Assembly: GCA_035445085.1 (NCBI GenBank)
Contig: DAOMQA010000002.1
Location: 62,001 to 126,000, forward strand
From: JBDHXE01 sp035445085
GTDB taxonomy: Bacteria; Bacteroidota; Ignavibacteria; Kapaibacteriales; UBA2268
Reading direction: 5' to 3'
Length of the DNA: 64,000 nucleotides
Position 1 is the stretch's first letter. Each line of letters begins with the position of its first letter. The translations under genes were made by a program, and so were the position numbers. The notes under the pieces are model-generated. The model saw nothing but the letters and a program-made list of their open reading frames with translations, did no database searches and was not told where the DNA came from. This document shows positions 62,423 to 64,000 of the stretch, one piece after another.

Positions 62423-63028
62423 CTAATTTTTATTTAATACATATTCAGGAAATAATATTTCCTCTATCATCTCGCACCATATATGCCCAACTAAAATATG
62501 CGACTCTTGCACACGTGCCGTAATACTACTTGGAACAATTACATTAGCATCGCACATTGTAGCAACTTTGCCTCCGCCGTTACCAAGCAAGCCTATAACT
62601 AATACGTTTTGTTTTTTGGCTTGCTCGACTGCTCTAATTATATTTTCAGAATTTCCGCTTGTAGTAATAGCAACTAATACGTCTCCATCTCTACCTATTG
62701 CTTCAACGCTTCTTGCAAACACGTTATCAAAACCTATATCATTTCCGCCTGCTGTAATTATTGAAGTATCCACTGTTAAGGCTATTGCTGCTAACGCTGG
62801 TCTATTAATAGAAGACCTTAATCTCACAACTAATTCTGCTGCTAAATGTTGGCAGTCTGCTGCCGAACCACCATTCCCGCAGAACATTATTTTATTTCGT
62901 TTGAATAGTTGAGCCGCTAATATATTGCCACAAGTCTCTATCTCGCTTTTGCATTCGTCTAATAATCTCTTTTTAACATCAATAGATTGATGTATAGATG
63001 TTTCAATAAGTTCATCGAATTTCTTCAT
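62423..63028 (-). CDS. gmhA: Sedoheptulose 7-phosphate isomerase (phosphoheptose isomerase)
   Basis: A 201-residue SIS-domain enzyme starting ADP-heptose synthesis for the LPS inner core. FCGNGGSAADCQHLAAELVV carries the sugar-phosphate site, TAGGNDIGFDNVFARSVEA follows, and the second SIS segment AITTSGNSENIIRAVEQAK is intact. It follows engB by 15 bases. Other heptose genes (hldE, gmhB) are not in view. Confidence 0.95.
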   Translation of the reverse strand: MKKFDELIETSIHQSIDVKKRLLDECKSEIETCGNILAAQLFKRNKIMFCGNGGSAADCQHLAAELVVRLRSSINRPALAAIALTVDTSIITAGGNDIGFDNVFARSVEAIGRDGDVLVAITTSGNSENIIRAVEQAKKQNVLVIGLLGNGGGKVATMCDANVIVPSSITARVQESHILVGHIWCEMIEEILFPEYVLNKN

Positions 63029-63043
63029 TATACTAATATATTC

Positions 63044-63631
63044 CTAATTTATATTTTTTTTAATTATTGCTAATAATTCGTCTCTTCCTTGATTGGTCTT
63101 AGCAGAATAAGCTATTACGTCTACGGCGTTTTTACATTCCGACACTAATGTTTTTAACTGTTTTGTTCTTTCTTCTAGTAATTTTTTATTAATTTTATCA
63201 ACTTTTGTTAAAATAATTAGAAATTTTTTATCATTATGTTCATACCACTCAATTAAAGCTAAATCTGTATCAGTTGGGTCGTGCCGCGAATCGACCAATG
63301 CACATATTAGTTTTAAATTTTGACGCTTTTCTAAATATTCAAAATTTAATTTCCTCCATACTTCGCGTTGCTCCTTGCTTACCGAAGCAAAGCCAAAACC
63401 TGGCAAGTCTGCGCAAGTCCATTTGTTTTCTACACTAAAAAAATTAATCAACTTAGTTTTGCCCGGTGTAGAACTTACAAGAGCTAAATTTCTTCTTAGT
63501 ATGATACTATTAATTAAAGAAGATTTGCCTACATTTGAACGCCCTGAAAAAGCAACTTCCGGTAGGTTTAGGTTTGGAAATTGCTCATATTTAGCCGCAC
63601 TTTTTACAAACTCTGCATTTAATTGTTTCAT
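63044..63631 (-). CDS. engB: Ribosome-biogenesis GTPase EngB/YsxC
   Basis: A 195-residue essential-type GTPase for large ribosomal subunit assembly: G1 GRSNVGKS (30-37), G3 DLPGFG in TCADLPGFGFA, G4 TKVD, and SAKTNQGRDELL near the end. The GKTKLINFFSVENKW segment is the usual switch region. It heads the minus-strand group engB-gmhA-J domain-PAP2. Confidence 0.95.
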   Translation of the reverse strand: MKQLNAEFVKSAAKYEQFPNLNLPEVAFSGRSNVGKSSLINSIILRRNLALVSSTPGKTKLINFFSVENKWTCADLPGFGFASVSKEQREVWRKLNFEYLEKRQNLKLICALVDSRHDPTDTDLALIEWYEHNDKKFLIILTKVDKINKKLLEERTKQLKTLVSECKNAVDVIAYSAKTNQGRDELLAIIKKNIN

Positions 63632-63828
63632 TTTCTATCCATTTTAATCTGATTAAAACGAATAAACCCTATTTTAATCGTAATTTTCTATTTTCCCCAA
63701 TACTTTAAATACTTTAAAGTCTAATTATATAAAAATTATTTTTTACAATATTACGCCTATTACGTATTCTCCAAATGTATATTTATACACCTTGTTATAT
63801 TAATAATTATTCTTTGAGAGGATAACGT

Positions 63829-64000
63829 ATGAATTATAAAGATATATTCGATAAATATAAAAATATTGCTGTTGTCGGTATGAGTAATAAACCTGGCAAG
63901 GCAGCTCATAACGTTCCTATGTTTATGCATGAACATAATTACAATGTAATTCCAGTTAATCCTTTATATGCCAATATAAAGGGACTACATTGTTATAAAA
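63829..64000 (+). CDS. CoA-binding domain protein (YccU-like), cut by window edge
   Basis: Only 57 codons are visible. The opening NIAVVGMSNKPGKAAHNVPM and NYNVIPVNPLYANIKG match the CoA-binding Rossmann domain of small YccU-family proteins. The ribosome site is GAGAGGA. The rest lies beyond the right edge. The gene is divergent from engB across 197 bp. Confidence 0.8.
   Translation, partial: MNYKDIFDKYKNIAVVGMSNKPGKAAHNVPMFMHEHNYNVIPVNPLYANIKGLHCYK

Noticed and set aside
1..64000. CRISPR arrays, tRNA and rRNA genes, prophage or transposase genes
   Set aside because: No regular repeat-spacer pattern, no T-loop (GGTTCGANNCC) cluster and no recognisable transposase, integrase or phage protein was seen on either strand.

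Overview
The window is strongly AT-rich (roughly 30-33% G+C by eye), densely coded on both strands, and looks like ordinary chromosome from a member of the Bacteroidota/Chlorobiota (FCB) group. An Ignavibacteria- or Kapabacteria-like organism is my inference. The reasons are two secreted proteins with Por-type (T9SS) C-terminal sorting domains, a FlgD-like domain protein, a Bat (aerotolerance) operon, DUF3078- and DUF3822-like genes, and several promoters of the Bacteroidota TAnnTTTG type. I saw no rRNA, tRNA, CRISPR array or intact insertion sequence.

Layout. 1-2.9 kb: a truncated GT2 glycosyltransferase, a coiled-coil membrane protein pair and a FlgD-like exported protein. 2.9-7.3 kb: bat operon (VWA, TPR/polyQ, BatD, TPR-SH3) on the minus strand. 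7.5-10.4 kb: a dCache chemoreceptor with a downstream Cache-like lipoprotein that seems to start at AUU. 10.4-13.2 kb: murB and PBP2. 13.3-17.2 kb: a GT-C membrane glycosyltransferase, then nadA-nadC-dapB. 17.3-19.1 kb: an ECF sigma factor and an anti-sigma-like protein that ends in an outer-membrane-barrel-like domain. 19.2-24.9 kb: YjbQ, a DegT aminotransferase, aminopeptidase P, and a three-gene envelope operon ending in a DUF3078 protein.

25.1-35.5 kb is a copper/redox/stress island: CopA ATPase, a small CxxC HMA protein, a metal-binding lipoprotein, the RIC iron-sulfur repair protein, a His-rich lipoprotein, a cytochrome b561-like protein, lipoprotein azurin, DUF488, DUF1003, YggS, pirin, YceI, a DUF4142 protein and a second cupredoxin lipoprotein. 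These would fit a response to copper and to nitrosative/oxidative stress with an exported electron-transfer arm. That reading is inference from gene content.

35.5-49 kb: a Met/Cys PLP lyase, RarA, a multi-PAS protein with no output domain, MurA, an FN3-like exported protein next to a secreted metalloprotease, an orphan ABC ATPase, a lytic transglycosylase lipoprotein, a thioredoxin-like protein, RsmD with a DUF3822-like partner, and a SLOG-fold protein. 49-54 kb: a caspase/gingipain-like T9SS protein, HMA and lipoprotein genes, folD and an RluA-family synthase. 54-64 kb: an SDR protein with a substituted active site; mnmG and mnmE, with mnmG flanked by two parS-like sites, which suggests proximity to the replication origin; a methyltransferase-glycosyltransferase-TPR fusion; and a PAP2/J-domain/gmhA/engB minus-strand group.

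The most unusual items are the trans-envelope anti-sigma/barrel fusion, the AUU-initiated Cache lipoprotein beside a chemoreceptor, the parS pair around mnmG, a perfect 14-bp-arm palindrome inside nadC, and the copper/NO island.
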